Notes: generated from the letters alone by a model not told the origin. A stretch of 64,000 nt of DNA from Listeria goaensis (GCF_900186125.1 NZ_FYBQ01000003.1:245905-309904); one strand, 5' to 3'. Positions 49,711 to 58,654 are shown, counted from the first letter of the stretch. Numbers and translations are program-made.

Positions 49711-50220
49711 CTTTAAATTTCGTTTATGTTCCAATTGTTTTAATACAAAAAAGGTGGTCACAACTCCAATTGTTGCCCCTACAAAATCAAGCATTACATC
49801 TTGCAAAAGCGGTGTTCGCCCGCCTGTTAAATATTGATGGTACTCATCAGTTGAGGCAAAAATGAGCGGAATAATGAGACCAGCTGGAAAAGCCCATTTG
49901 TTTTGCTTTGTCACGCCGCGCACGCCGAGAAATAAAGCCCCTCCCATAATAAAATAAGTAAAGAAGTGAGCCCCTTTTCGAAGGAAAAACTCAATGAATC
50001 CACTGTAGCCTTTTACAGCAATACTTACTTCTGATCCCGCATATGTAAATGAAATATGCGATAAAATATTTTCAAACGGTCGCCCTGCTAGAATCTGATC
50101 TAACAAAGGAATAAGCGTTTGTTGTTCGTAAGTTTCAGATGATGATTTAAATAAAATAGCCATAATAAAGAGCGCACATAAAAAACTAATCCCAATCCAA
50201 ATTTTTTTATTTTTAAACAT
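49696..50220 (-). CDS. VanZ-family membrane protein
   Basis: The product has 174 residues with four helices. The VanZ core SGFIEFFLRKGAHFFTYFIMGGAL and ASTDEYHQYLTGGRTPLLQDVMLDFVGATIGV is intact. VanZ proteins of this type influence teicoplanin or lipopeptide tolerance in some species; here there is no van operon. The ribosome site is weak (GAGAAAA). The 3' end overlaps the terminator of element B. Confidence 0.88.
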   Translation of the reverse strand: MFKNKKIWIGISFLCALFIMAILFKSSSETYEQQTLIPLLDQILAGRPFENILSHISFTYAGSEVSIAVKGYSGFIEFFLRKGAHFFTYFIMGGALFLGVRGVTKQNKWAFPAGLIIPLIFASTDEYHQYLTGGRTPLLQDVMLDFVGATIGVVTTFFVLKQLEHKRNLKKEAN

Positions 50221-50319
50221 AATTTTCTCACTTTCTCATGATAGTTACCGTTTGAGTATATCACTCAAAGATTAGAAGAAAATGAAAAAAAACGTTTTTT
50301 TCATTTATCACGATATTTC

Positions 50320-50348
50320 AAAATAAAAACCATCCAAAAGGACGGTTC
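50320..50348 (-). terminator. Terminator of the PadR operon
   Basis: Minus-strand arms AACCGTCC/GGATGGTT with loop TTTT, then TTTATTTTG. Confidence 0.85.
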
Positions 50349-50357
50349 TTAGGTAGC

Positions 50358-51146
50358 TTATGAAAATTTCTGTTTCACATTTCGGCGCCGATATACAAAG
50401 AAGTATATGGATAACGGCCACCAGATGACTGCAAAAATGGGATAAATAGCCCAAATTACTTCTGGCGTAGTTAGCCAATTTACAACAATGAAGAACGCGC
50501 TAACTAACATCGTGCATAAAATGGAATAGGTAAAGATGTGGCGCGCGAAAAACATCGATAGCGGCCAAAATAATACGGCGAAAATAGGATAGACACACCA
50601 AATCACATCGGTTGTCACAAAATTGGTTACGATAAAAAATAATGTTAGCCAAATCGTTCCAATAACTGAAAAGGCACGCGGGAATCTTGCGAGTGCAACA
50701 GATAGCGGCCACCAGTAAATCGCGAAAGTGGTGAAGATGCTAAACGGGAACCGCGGCTCGAAATAAATGTTTAAGCCAATGTAACATAAGACGAGTAGCG
50801 TACTCATTAGGAAGGAGTAACCAAATTTGGCGCTATATTTTCCTCCAAAAATAATGATTGGCCACGCGAGAATCGCAGGAATCGCGAATAAAATCCAAGC
50901 ATATTCGGGTGATTCAAAGTAGTTTGTTAGTGCTAAAACGGCAATGATGAGTACACTCGTGACGAGCGAATAGCTTCTCAAATGCTTGCTTCCGTCTGCT
51001 AAAAAGAAATATGCTGGTGAAAGTAGTAAAACGGCTGTATAAATTGACCAGTTTTCTCCCGGAAATACTAGAAAATTTAGTAAAATCAGAAAACCGATGA
51101 TAAAGCAGCAACTTATAAATAAGAAGCCTCTTGTGCTTTTGTCCAT
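50358..51146 (-). CDS. Repeat-containing polytopic membrane protein
   Basis: The product has 262 residues with GGAGG and a TAATG overlap with the HAAS gene. About eight helices. A module of about 45 residues recurs three times, ending in YWWPLSVALARF, VLFWPLSMFFAR and VIWWPLSIYFF, each preceded by (I/V)IW-x2-YPIFA or similar. The same module ends the HAAS protein. Function unknown; presumably a partner in the PadR-regulated envelope operon. Confidence 0.75.
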   Translation of the reverse strand: MDKSTRGFLFISCCFIIGFLILLNFLVFPGENWSIYTAVLLLSPAYFFLADGSKHLRSYSLVTSVLIIAVLALTNYFESPEYAWILFAIPAILAWPIIIFGGKYSAKFGYSFLMSTLLVLCYIGLNIYFEPRFPFSIFTTFAIYWWPLSVALARFPRAFSVIGTIWLTLFFIVTNFVTTDVIWCVYPIFAVLFWPLSMFFARHIFTYSILCTMLVSAFFIVVNWLTTPEVIWAIYPIFAVIWWPLSIYFFVYRRRNVKQKFS

Positions 51147-51556
51147 TATTTTAATTCCTCCCTCTTACGGTGCCAGTAATAAAACATCGATAGCGGCCAC
51201 CATAAAATGCCAAATGTCGGGTATACAAACCAAATTGTGTTTGGCGTATAGTAAACGTTAATAAAGATAAATAATGCGATGAATAAAATGCTTCCCCAAA
51301 TGGCGAAATCTAAGTTCAGTCTTGCATAAGCTAGCTTTTTACTGCCGCCGATCTTAAGTTCTGCTTTGATTTCATCAATATCGCCAAAGTCCACTAATAC
51401 TTTGTTGATGGCATCTTCTTGCGATTTTCCTTGCTCCATTAAATCATATACTTTTTCTTCCATGTCTAGTAAAATCTCTTCTTTTACTTGTAAAGCTCGG
51501 TCGCTGTTCGGTACGTCATCAAAAATCTTGTCTACAAACTCATAAATTCTTCTCAA
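51146..51556 (-). CDS. HAAS/permease-prefix-like domain membrane protein
   Basis: The product has 136 residues from TTG 51556 behind GGAGGAG; TTGA overlaps the PadR stop. N-terminal helical domain RRIYEFVDKIFDDVPNSDRALQVKEEILLDMEEKVYDLMEQGKSQEDAINKV (about 1-65) is the type found beside PadR regulators, and two helices follow, ending ILWWPLSMFYYWHRKRE. It probably senses or transmits a membrane signal to PadR. Confidence 0.8.
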   Translation of the reverse strand: MRRIYEFVDKIFDDVPNSDRALQVKEEILLDMEEKVYDLMEQGKSQEDAINKVLVDFGDIDEIKAELKIGGSKKLAYARLNLDFAIWGSILFIALFIFINVYYTPNTIWFVYPTFGILWWPLSMFYYWHRKREELK

Positions 51557-51894
51557 TTTGCACTCTCCTCCAAAAATACTGCCATAATTTCCTTGATTTC
51601 TTTCCATTCCACTATCATTTCGTCTAAATACATTTTTCCACGAGCTGTAATTGTGTAATACTTTCTTTTTCCGCCGTGACTTCGATCGCCATAATAACTT
51701 TTGATGAACCCCTTTTTCTCCAGCCTTTGAAAAACTGCGTATAAAGTGGCTTCTTTAATTTGAAATTTCTCACGCGTTCGGTCACTAATTTCTTTTGAGA
51801 TTTCATAACCGTAAGAATCACCATCCATTAATATACGTAAAATAATCGAATCCACGTGGCCACGCAAAATGTCGCTTCGTATTTTGAACACCTC
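51553..51894 (-). CDS. PadR-family transcriptional regulator
   Basis: The product has about 113 residues. The start is uncertain: GTG 51894 is chosen, an ATG at 51915 lies inside an operator-like palindrome, and AATACG after GGAGGTG hints at an ATA start. Winged helix with DSYGYEISKEISDRTREKFQIKEATLYAVFQRLEKKGFIKSYYGD and the wing HGGKRKYYTIT. PadR proteins repress their own operon; palindromes over its promoter fit. Confidence 0.88.
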   Translation of the reverse strand, partial: EVFKIRSDILRGHVDSIILRILMDGDSYGYEISKEISDRTREKFQIKEATLYAVFQRLEKKGFIKSYYGDRSHGGKRKYYTITARGKMYLDEMIVEWKEIKEIMAVFLEESAN

Positions 51895-51913
51895 CAAAAT
51901 TACTCTACCACGC

Positions 51914-51983
51914 ATTACTCTATCACATAGAGTTAATTTGATAAACTTAGTTTAACATGAATTACTCTATGTGTCAAAGTAAT
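51914..51983. promoter_or_regulatory. PadR promoter and operator palindromes
   Basis: The minus-strand promoter is TTGACA (51977-51972), 17 bp, TAAACT (51954-51949). ATTACTCTAT...ATAGAGTTAAT (51914-51937) lies downstream and ATTACTCTATGTGTCAAAGTAAT (51961-51983) overlaps the -35. A third half-site AATTACTCTA lies at 51899-51908. These fit PadR autoregulation, possibly also affecting the divergent gene. Confidence 0.65.
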
Positions 51984-52046
51984 TTTATAAAAAACGTTTA
52001 AAGCCTTGCTATAATGGGAAAATTGGCAAACAAGGGGGAATCATTT

Positions 52047-53297
52047 ATGCCACATTACAAAGCGGAAAGTTCCGATATTAAACATCTTATTTCAAGCGAA
52101 AACCATAAAAATGATCATCATTTACATGCTTATTTAGAAGTGGAGGGGCACCTAGATTTGACGCTTCTTGAAAAAACAATCCGCTTATTGGGGAATAAAT
52201 TGCCACATTTATTTTGTAAGTTTCAACAGACTAAAACTAGCGCCAAGTGGGTGGAAGCTGATTTCTCTGCCCAAAATTTCATTTCGCTTATCGAAACAGA
52301 AGACTCTAACCCTGTCATTCAACAGGCGCTAACTAAAAAATTAAATATTTTAACGGGCCCACAAATTCGGGTGACGGTCATTCGTACTTCACAAAAAGAT
52401 AATCTTGTCATCATTTTAAATCATATGCTCGCTGACGGCGCCGGCTTTAAACAGCTTTTATATTTACTCGCCGAATTTTACACAAAACTAGTTCAAAATC
52501 CAGATTTCACCATAAAAAAAGAAGCCCCGTCCAGAAGTTTGAATCAAGTTTTTCAAAACTTCTCGCTTGCTCAAAAATGGCATTTTTTAACAGATAAAAT
52601 CACTCCAAGCCCTTCAAAAAATCCAAATTACCCGCTAAAAGGTGACGATTCGCACCCATATATTTTACGCGTTAAAGTTTCAAACGAATCATTTTCTTGG
52701 TTAAAAGCCTACGCCAAAAACCACGGGGTGACAATAAATGACTGTCTAGTCACCGCGTTTAGCATCGCCTTGCACAACAAGTTGCACACCGCAGAACTTG
52801 ACATCGACTGCCCAATTGATTTGCGAAAGTTTACCAAAAAAACGCCTGACATCACAAATTTAACGGCCAATTTAACTTTTTCATTTCGCGGTAGCGATTT
52901 TGAAAGCTTGGAAACTACTTTACTCAAGAAAAAAGAAATTTTCAAAGCGAAAAAAAGCGATTTGCAACCACTCCATAAATTTTACCTACTCGAACTTATT
53001 TATAAGTTTCTCCCCTACCGTGTGTTTAAAAAACAAGTGCAAAAGCGGTACAATATTCCACAAACGAGTTTAACCAATATGGGAATTATAGATGATAAAT
53101 TGCTTGATTTTGGGGGTATCACGGTTTCTGACGTTTTTATTTCGGGTTCGCTCAAATTTGCGCCTTATTTCCAAGTTGCGGTTACAACTTTTCGCGGTGA
53201 ACTGTCACTTTCGACAAACTTGCACGGCACTGAAGAAGATTATCGTTTCCAATTGACCATTTTAGAGGAGCTAAAGGCAGTTTTGCCACACAAATAA
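52047..53297 (+). CDS. Condensation-domain/acyltransferase-like protein
   Basis: The product has 416 residues from ATG 52047 behind AGGGGGAA. The HHxxxDG-type motif appears as NHMLADGAGF (about residues 131-140), with the fold of condensation and alcohol acyltransferase proteins and a later CPIDLRKF segment. There are no adenylation or carrier domains nearby, so it is a stand-alone acyltransferase of unknown substrate. A TATAAT lies about 40 nt upstream (52009). Confidence 0.78.
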   Translation: MPHYKAESSDIKHLISSENHKNDHHLHAYLEVEGHLDLTLLEKTIRLLGNKLPHLFCKFQQTKTSAKWVEADFSAQNFISLIETEDSNPVIQQALTKKLNILTGPQIRVTVIRTSQKDNLVIILNHMLADGAGFKQLLYLLAEFYTKLVQNPDFTIKKEAPSRSLNQVFQNFSLAQKWHFLTDKITPSPSKNPNYPLKGDDSHPYILRVKVSNESFSWLKAYAKNHGVTINDCLVTAFSIALHNKLHTAELDIDCPIDLRKFTKKTPDITNLTANLTFSFRGSDFESLETTLLKKKEIFKAKKSDLQPLHKFYLLELIYKFLPYRVFKKQVQKRYNIPQTSLTNMGIIDDKLLDFGGITVSDVFISGSLKFAPYFQVAVTTFRGELSLSTNLHGTEEDYRFQLTILEELKAVLPHK

Positions 53298-53298
53298 A

Positions 53299-53333
53299 AA
53301 AACACGAAAAGTGGGAGCTTTTTCGTGTTTTTA
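53299..53333 (+). terminator. Terminator of the condensation-domain gene
   Basis: AAACACGAAAAG/CTTTTTCGTGTTT stem, followed by TTTTATAG. Confidence 0.88.
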
Positions 53334-53443
53334 TAGTTATTGGAAAGCAAAGTTTCCAAAAAAACTATCTATATAGTTTGTGAACAAGTTCACTATCATT
53401 AAGTATACCATATTTTTCTTTAAAAGTATTAATTTAAACTTTT

Positions 53444-54253
53444 TTATCCGAGTGCAACGTCTAAAACCATCATCACCGCAAAGCCAGCCATTGTTGCTGC
53501 AGTGGCTAAATCCGTTGAACCTTCCACTTGCGACTCTGGAATTAATTCTTCAATCACAACAAAAATCATTGCTCCAGCAGCGAAAGCTAACGCGTATGGC
53601 AAAATTGGCGTCACAAAAACGACTAACAATGCGCCGATAACAGCGAAAATTGGTTCCACTACAGCAGAAAGTTGTCCATACCAGAAACTTTTAGCGCGAC
53701 TTAAACCTTCACCGCGCAGTGGAATAGACACAGCTGCTCCTTCTGGGAAATTTTGAATTCCTATTCCTAAAGCTAATACAACAGCCGTAACAAAAGTTTC
53801 TGTATCACCGACTAAAACGGCTCCAAAAGCGACTCCCACTGCCGCTCCTTCTGGAATGTTGTGTATCGTTATCGATAAAACGAGCAAAATGCTTTTACGC
53901 AGTTTTGTTTTCGGACCCTCTTTACTCGTTTCTGGAAAGCCTAGATGGAGATGCGGAATGATGCGGTCAACTAATCTTAAAAATACGCCACCTAAAACAA
54001 AACCGACAAGCGCTGGAACAAATGAAAACCGTCCCATATCCGCACTTTGTTCAATCGCAGGGCTTAAAAGTGACCAAAAACTTGCAGCAAGCATGACACC
54101 AGCAGCAAAACCGAGCATAACATTTGTCATTTTTTAATTAAGATCTTTAAAGAAAAAAACGAGTGCGGCTCCGAGCGCCGTACACCCCCATGTAAATAAA
54201 CCTGCTAAAAGAGCTAATAAGACAGGATTTAAACTTGAAAAATAAGCTATCAC
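53444..54253 (-). pseudogene. ZIP-family metal transporter interrupted by an in-frame stop
   Basis: A GTG at 54253 (eight bases from GGGAG) opens VIAYFSSLNPVLLALLAGLF, then TWGCTALGAALVFFFKDLN, and reaches TAA at 54136-54134. The same frame continues [20 protein letters not shown] to 53444. Together this is 268 residues plus one stop, the normal ZIP length. The metal-binding helices are intact downstream ([37 protein letters not shown]). The ATG at 54130 could reinitiate a form lacking helix 1, probably inactive. Otherwise a zinc/iron uptake or efflux protein. Confidence 0.85.
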
Positions 54254-54278
54254 ACAAAAAACTCCCTAAATAAAATCG

Positions 54279-54305
54279 ATGAGGTTTAGGATTTCCCAAA
54301 CCTCA
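54279..54305 (-). terminator. Terminator of the 75-residue helical protein gene
   Basis: Minus-strand GAGGTTT/AAACCTC stem followed by ATCGATTTTATTT; moderate T-run. Confidence 0.65.
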
Positions 54306-54316
54306 TAATGACTTGT

Positions 54317-54544
54317 TTATTCTTTATCTTTCTGAAAACCACGTTTCACGCCTTTTAGAAAGGAACCACTTGTTTTACCGATTACTTTTGCCGCTTCAAG
54401 CGACCCGTAAACTGCGATTTTGGCAGCATCTCCAAGAACTTCGCCAGCTTTTCCAGCAGCATCTGTTGCTGCTCCTCCGACTTTTTCAGAAATTTCTTTG
54501 ACTTTTTCTTTATCAAACAATTTTTGCTCTTCGTTCTCTGTCAT
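54317..54544 (-). CDS. Small soluble amphipathic protein
   Basis: The product has 75 residues from ATG 54544 behind GGAGGG. Acidic/basic helical N-terminus TENEEQKLFDKEKVKEISEKV, Ala/Gly-rich centre GGAATDAAGKAGEVLGDAAK and a basic tail KGVKRGFQKDKE. It resembles stress-associated amphipathic helical proteins, but no family is certain. Confidence 0.65.
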   Translation of the reverse strand: MTENEEQKLFDKEKVKEISEKVGGAATDAAGKAGEVLGDAAKIAVYGSLEAAKVIGKTSGSFLKGVKRGFQKDKE

Positions 54545-54613
54545 ACTATCCCTCCGTTCTTGTCTTTCCTTCATCATAGCGAAAATACGTTTAACATTCA
54601 AGTCCAATTCCTA

Positions 54614-54645
54614 AAAAAACTGAACCCCTGCTCGGGCTCAGTTCG
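54614..54645 (-). terminator. Terminator of the DUF1149 gene
   Basis: Minus-strand AACTGAGCCC/GGGGTTCAGTT stem with seven T; it overlaps the stop codon region. Confidence 0.85.
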
Positions 54646-55021
54646 ATTCAAAATTAAGTTGGAAGCCTGGTTCATCAAAGGCGATTTCAGTCACTTCATA
54701 CGTTAAGCGTTTAATATAGTCAACTAAAGGCGCAGAAAATTCCGCCATTAAATGCTTTTCAAGCTCTTCTGCCGCACCAAAAAAGTCGACAATTTGAATA
54801 ATCCGGCTAATATGTCCATCAATTTTGAAGCGGTCGAGTGTTAATATAAAGGGCACATCAATTTTAAACATCTTACCTGCTTCTAAAATCGATTTATCAT
54901 CGCCAACTGGTTCAACTTCATTTAGCTGCACATTAATTTGGTTTTCTCCGCTAGTCTGTTCTGTCACGTTCGTTTCAAAATTATACTTTTCAACAACAAT
55001 TGGATTTGTTTTAATTTCCAT
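54638..55021 (-). CDS. DUF1149 family protein
   Basis: The product has 127 residues from ATG 55021 with GAGGTG. The SecB-like beta fold is visible: INVQLNEVEPVGDDKSILEAGKMFKIDVPFILTLDRFKIDGHISRIIQIVDF, then LVDYIKRLTYEVTEIAFDEPGFQLNF. The role is unknown. It lies 17 nt from the VOC gene on the same strand. Confidence 0.85.
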   Translation of the reverse strand: MEIKTNPIVVEKYNFETNVTEQTSGENQINVQLNEVEPVGDDKSILEAGKMFKIDVPFILTLDRFKIDGHISRIIQIVDFFGAAEELEKHLMAEFSAPLVDYIKRLTYEVTEIAFDEPGFQLNFESN

Positions 55022-55038
55022 TTTCTTCACCTCGAAAT

Positions 55039-55419
55039 TTATATCGTTAATTCAATCGTATTTCCTTCTGGATCCAAAATCACACTTTCATAGTAACCAT
55101 CTCCTGTTGTTCGGGCCAGGCCTGCAATTTTAAATCCGTCGTTTTGAAAAATCTCGGTAAATTGATCGACCTTTTCCTTGCTGCCTAGTGAGATGGCTAG
55201 ATGTGCGTAGCCAAATTGTTCCCCTTCTTTTTCTGAAACAATATCGCGACGGGTCATCAGTTCGATTCGGCAATCAGACGCCATTGTCAGAAAATAAGAT
55301 GCGAAGCCTTTCGTTTCATTGACGTATTTTTCAGATGAAGTGGCCTCGAAGTATTTTTCATAAAATTGGCGCATAACTTCTAAATCTTTCACCCAAATTG
55401 CAACGTGTTCAATTTTCAT
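55039..55419 (-). CDS. VOC/glyoxalase-family protein
   Basis: The product has 126 residues. IEHVAIWVKDLEVMRQFYEKYF and YAHLAISLGSKEKVDQF open the two beta-alpha-beta modules, and YYESVILDPEGNTIELTI carries the last metal ligand Glu. His in EHVAI is the first ligand. The substrate is unknown. Its start overlaps the MFS stop by 11 nt. Confidence 0.9.
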   Translation of the reverse strand: MKIEHVAIWVKDLEVMRQFYEKYFEATSSEKYVNETKGFASYFLTMASDCRIELMTRRDIVSEKEGEQFGYAHLAISLGSKEKVDQFTEIFQNDGFKIAGLARTTGDGYYESVILDPEGNTIELTI

Positions 55420-56608
55420 GTTTGATTCGTCCCTTCTGATAAAATAGGAAAACGAAGACGGCTGCGAGCGCGCAACCTAGCATAACAAGTCCCATTGGAA
55501 GGCCTGTTTTCCCACTACCAAGCCCTACAAGTGGTGAAACAATCCCGCCGAAAAGGAAACCCATTAGACCGATTAGCGCGGATGCACTCCCTGCATTTTT
55601 TGTTTGGCTTTGCATTGCGAGCGAGGTTCCGACCGTGTTAATGATCCCAACGCTTGAGATTGCAAGGAACAACACGACAATAACAACCATTACGGGGGCT
55701 AAAAAAGCGAGTAAAAATAGCAAGGCTAGACTAGCCAAAACAGCGAGTGTGATGCCGAATTTGTAAACGCTAACTTCAGTATACCTCATGCTGAACATTC
55801 CCGCTAATTGGGAAGCGATAACAAGACCTAATCCGTTTAAAGCGAAGCATAAGCTGAACATTTGCGGCGATAAACCATAAATACTTTGTAAAACGAATGG
55901 CGAGGCCGCAATATAGGCAAACATCATGCCCGTTAAAAGGCCTTGTGGTAAGGCAAACTGCATGAAATCAGCACTACGAATTAATTTGCCAAACGTCACT
56001 AACGTTCCTTTTAGCCCGCCCTGTTCGCGTTCTGCTTGCGGTAGCGATTCCTTAATCATGAAAAACGATAACGCGAAAAGGACAAGTCCGATTGCAGTTA
56101 ATAATATAAAAATCCCATGCCAGTCTGTCACAAGCAGCATGCCGCTCCCAATTATCGGCGCTAAAATCGGGCCAAGCCCATTAATTAACATTAAAAAGCT
56201 GAAAAACCGCGTTAAATTTTTCCCTTCGTAATAGTCGCGCGCAATTGCCCGGGACAGCACACTTCCAGCCCCACCAGCAAATCCTTGGATAAAACGGAGT
56301 AGGATAAATAAAATGATATTGCCTGTAAAAATACAAAGAAAGGAAATGATAAAGTATGTAAATACGCCAATGAGAAGTGGTTTTCGGCGACCGACAGCAT
56401 CACTAAGCGCGCCGATGACGAGCTGGCCGGTTGCAAGTCCAATCATGCAGGCCGTCAAGCTAAGCTGTGCCATAGATGCTGCAATCCCCATGTCGTTTGC
56501 AATGTCTGGTAGCGCTGGCAAGTACATGTCGAGCGACAGCGGGCCAAACGCGGAAAGCAAGCCTAAAATAATCACTAATGAAAAAACAATTTTGTCTTTT
56601 TTCTGCAT
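55409..56608 (-). CDS. Bcr/CflA-type MFS drug transporter
   Basis: The product has 399 residues from ATG 56608 with AGGAG; the long upstream extension has no start signal. Twelve helices. The subfamily start GLLSAFGPLSLDMYLPALPDIA, motif A GALSDAVGRRKPLLIG and motif C region GAGSVLSRAIARDYYEG are clear. It exports drugs or metabolites by proton antiport. Confidence 0.93.
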   Translation of the reverse strand: MQKKDKIVFSLVIILGLLSAFGPLSLDMYLPALPDIANDMGIAASMAQLSLTACMIGLATGQLVIGALSDAVGRRKPLLIGVFTYFIISFLCIFTGNIILFILLRFIQGFAGGAGSVLSRAIARDYYEGKNLTRFFSFLMLINGLGPILAPIIGSGMLLVTDWHGIFILLTAIGLVLFALSFFMIKESLPQAEREQGGLKGTLVTFGKLIRSADFMQFALPQGLLTGMMFAYIAASPFVLQSIYGLSPQMFSLCFALNGLGLVIASQLAGMFSMRYTEVSVYKFGITLAVLASLALLFLLAFLAPVMVVIVVLFLAISSVGIINTVGTSLAMQSQTKNAGSASALIGLMGFLFGGIVSPLVGLGSGKTGLPMGLVMLGCALAAVFVFLFYQKGRIKHEN

Positions 56609-56652
56609 AGAATCTCCTTTAAGTCCATCAAAAATATGGCAGACACTCCCTT

Positions 56653-57657
56653 TTATAAGAAAAGAAAAGCCGCCACCCAGTAAACGAGCGCTGCGAGTAC
56701 CCCTGCAATAGGAAGCGTAATCACCCATGTAACAAGCATGTTTTTGCCCGTCCGCCAGTTCACTTCTTTCTTGTGATTCGCGGTGCCGACGCCCATAATC
56801 GAGCTATCGATAACTTGCGTCGTGCTAACGGGAAGGTGCGTGAGCGTTGCTGTCATGATAACGGAAAGCGAGCTTATATCGGCTGCCACGCCTGTCACAG
56901 GCTCAATACGCATGATTTTCGTGCCGACGGTTTTGATAATCCGAAAACCACCAACTGACGAGCCAATCGCCATCGCTAGCGCACAGGACAGTTGAACCCA
57001 AAACGGAACGCCCGCCGTTTCTTTTAGGAGCCCTCCTGCAATAAGAGCAAGTGTAATGACTCCCATCGTTTTTTGCGCATCATTTGTCCCGTGGGCATAC
57101 GCCTGAATGGCCGCTGTAAAAATTTGCGCGACTTTAAAACGCTGATTTGTTTTCGCGCGCTTCCGGTTTCTGAAAATCCATTTAAACGCCGAATAAATCA
57201 AATAGCCGACCGAAAAACCAATAATTGGCGAAATGATGAGCGCAATAATAATTGTCGTAAAACCGCCAAAATTAATAACGCTAAATCCTGCCGATGCAAT
57301 TGAAGCGCCCGCAATCGCCCCAATTAGTGCGTGAGAGGAACTGCTCGGCATACCAATTAGCCAAGTAAGCAAATTCCAAATGACGGCCGCAATTAACCCG
57401 CACAAAACAACAAATTCCCCGTGCTGCAATGCGAAAGGATCCACAATACTTTTCGTCAAACTTTCTGCCACACCTGTAAAAGAAATTGCCCCTAAAAAAT
57501 TCATCACAGCGGCCATTGAAATCGCGACGCGCGGCTTCAAAGCTCGCGTTGAAATACACGTCGCAACAGCGTTTGCAATATCATGAAATCCATTAATAAA
57601 ATCGAAAGTAAGTCCCACAAGGACAATTAATATCGTAATCAAAATAACCGTGTCCAT
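56653..57657 (-). CDS. pit: Pit-family inorganic phosphate permease
   Basis: The product has 334 residues from ATG 57657 with TAGGAG. The duplicated PHO4 signature is present: FDFINGFHDIANAVATCIST at residue 20 and QAYAHGTNDAQKTMGVI in the second half, plus MPSSSSHALIGAIAG and HLPVSTTQVIDSSIMG. About ten helices. Transports phosphate as metal complex or with protons. The DUF47 partner gene often found beside it is absent here. Confidence 0.93.
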   Translation of the reverse strand: MDTVILITILIVLVGLTFDFINGFHDIANAVATCISTRALKPRVAISMAAVMNFLGAISFTGVAESLTKSIVDPFALQHGEFVVLCGLIAAVIWNLLTWLIGMPSSSSHALIGAIAGASIASAGFSVINFGGFTTIIIALIISPIIGFSVGYLIYSAFKWIFRNRKRAKTNQRFKVAQIFTAAIQAYAHGTNDAQKTMGVITLALIAGGLLKETAGVPFWVQLSCALAMAIGSSVGGFRIIKTVGTKIMRIEPVTGVAADISSLSVIMTATLTHLPVSTTQVIDSSIMGVGTANHKKEVNWRTGKNMLVTWVITLPIAGVLAALVYWVAAFLFL

Positions 57658-57699
57658 AACAATTTCTCCTAACAACGCTTTTTTCTCTACCTACCCTGT

Positions 57700-57737
57700 T
57701 TCAGTAAAAACAAAAACCCCTACTATTTGCAGGGGTT
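57700..57737 (-). terminator. Terminator downstream of the Asp/Tyr-tailed membrane protein
   Basis: Minus-strand AACCCCTGCAAATAGTAGGGGTT stem-loop followed by TTTGTTTTT. Confidence 0.88.
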
Positions 57738-57756
57738 CTTTGATGTAGCATCTGTT

Positions 57757-58167
57757 TTAAAAATCATATTCGTCGTCATAATCATAATCGTAATCATCAA
57801 ACATATTGTCATGCATGTCGTAATCGTAGTTATAACCATCGTCAAATCCATCCATCATCATCCCAAACATACCGAAAAAGCCAATGATAACAAAAATGCT
57901 CAAAACGAAGCTTATACCTGTCATAACACAACCCGTAATCAAAAGCCCCAACCCTTTTTTGGGTTCAAAGCTAGGTTTCTTCACAAACAAATAAACCAGC
58001 AAGACGATAATCACACTTGTGAATACGATAAGTAAACACCAAAGCAATGAATTCATCCCACGTCTTTCTGCATCTTTATAAATCCAGACCGCTACAATCG
58101 CGCGTGCTGCAAGCGACACTAACGCTAAAAATAATAAACCAATCGTAAATAAAAACATCATACCCAT
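57757..58167 (-). CDS. Membrane protein with Asp/Tyr-rich C-terminal tail
   Basis: The product has 136 residues with GAGGAA. Helices at about 2-25, 42-62 and 72-100, KDAERRGMNSLLWCLLI between the first two (a motif of small Firmicute membrane proteins), and a highly acidic tail DGFDDGYNYDYDMHDNMFDD followed by YDYDYDDEYDF. The tail could bind metal or basic partners. It lies five nt from the DUF4064 gene. Confidence 0.7.
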   Translation of the reverse strand: MGMMFLFTIGLLFLALVSLAARAIVAVWIYKDAERRGMNSLLWCLLIVFTSVIIVLLVYLFVKKPSFEPKKGLGLLITGCVMTGISFVLSIFVIIGFFGMFGMMMDGFDDGYNYDYDMHDNMFDDYDYDYDDEYDF

Positions 58168-58172
58168 TCTGT

Positions 58173-58574
58173 CTATTCCTCACTCTCGTTTTCAATAGAA
58201 GGGACTTTCGGCGTTTTTTTCGTCACTGTTAAAATACCAGCTACTAAAAATAAAATCCCTTGAATGCTTGAAATTTGCAAGCCCCCTAGAACAATTAACA
58301 TAATCGCATACGTTTGCACTTTCGGAACATCTTCCTTTATTTTAAATGCAGCAATAAAACCAAAAACTGCCGATGCAATTGAAATTAGAATAATCATGCC
58401 AAAAATGACAACAAATATTCCTAAAAACCATGCTGTAGTATTTCCACTCGCGAATTCTAAGCTTGCCGCAATACCCATTCCCATAAACAATGCATAGATT
58501 ACGATAAAAATAGTTGTCACTATACTAAATGCTGCGCCAATGATGGTTAAAATAAACTCAGCTTGTCTGTTCAT
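58173..58574 (-). CDS. DUF4064 family membrane protein
   Basis: The product has 133 residues from ATG 58574 with GAGGAGGG. Four helices; RQAEFILTIIGAAFSIVTTI at the start and FGFIAAFKIKEDVPKVQTYAIMLIVLGGLQI are typical. Function unknown. Confidence 0.82.
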   Translation of the reverse strand: MNRQAEFILTIIGAAFSIVTTIFIVIYALFMGMGIAASLEFASGNTTAWFLGIFVVIFGMIILISIASAVFGFIAAFKIKEDVPKVQTYAIMLIVLGGLQISSIQGILFLVAGILTVTKKTPKVPSIENESEE

Positions 58575-58654
58575 AACGCCCTCCTCTTTTTTCATCGCCT
58601 TTTTATAGTTTAGCATGGTTTCCAAGAAAATGCTCTAATTTCTATGAAAAAAAT

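Noticed and set aside
50282..50303. AATGAAAAAAA/TTTTTTTCATT palindrome upstream of the vanZ-like gene
   Set aside because: Mostly A/T runs; pairing of homopolymers is weak evidence, and the nearby hairpin at 50328 is the convincing terminator.
53380..53640. Rightward 86-codon ORF at the ZIP 3' end
   Set aside because: Antisense to conserved ZIP helices, low-complexity Leu/Gln translation, no ribosome site.
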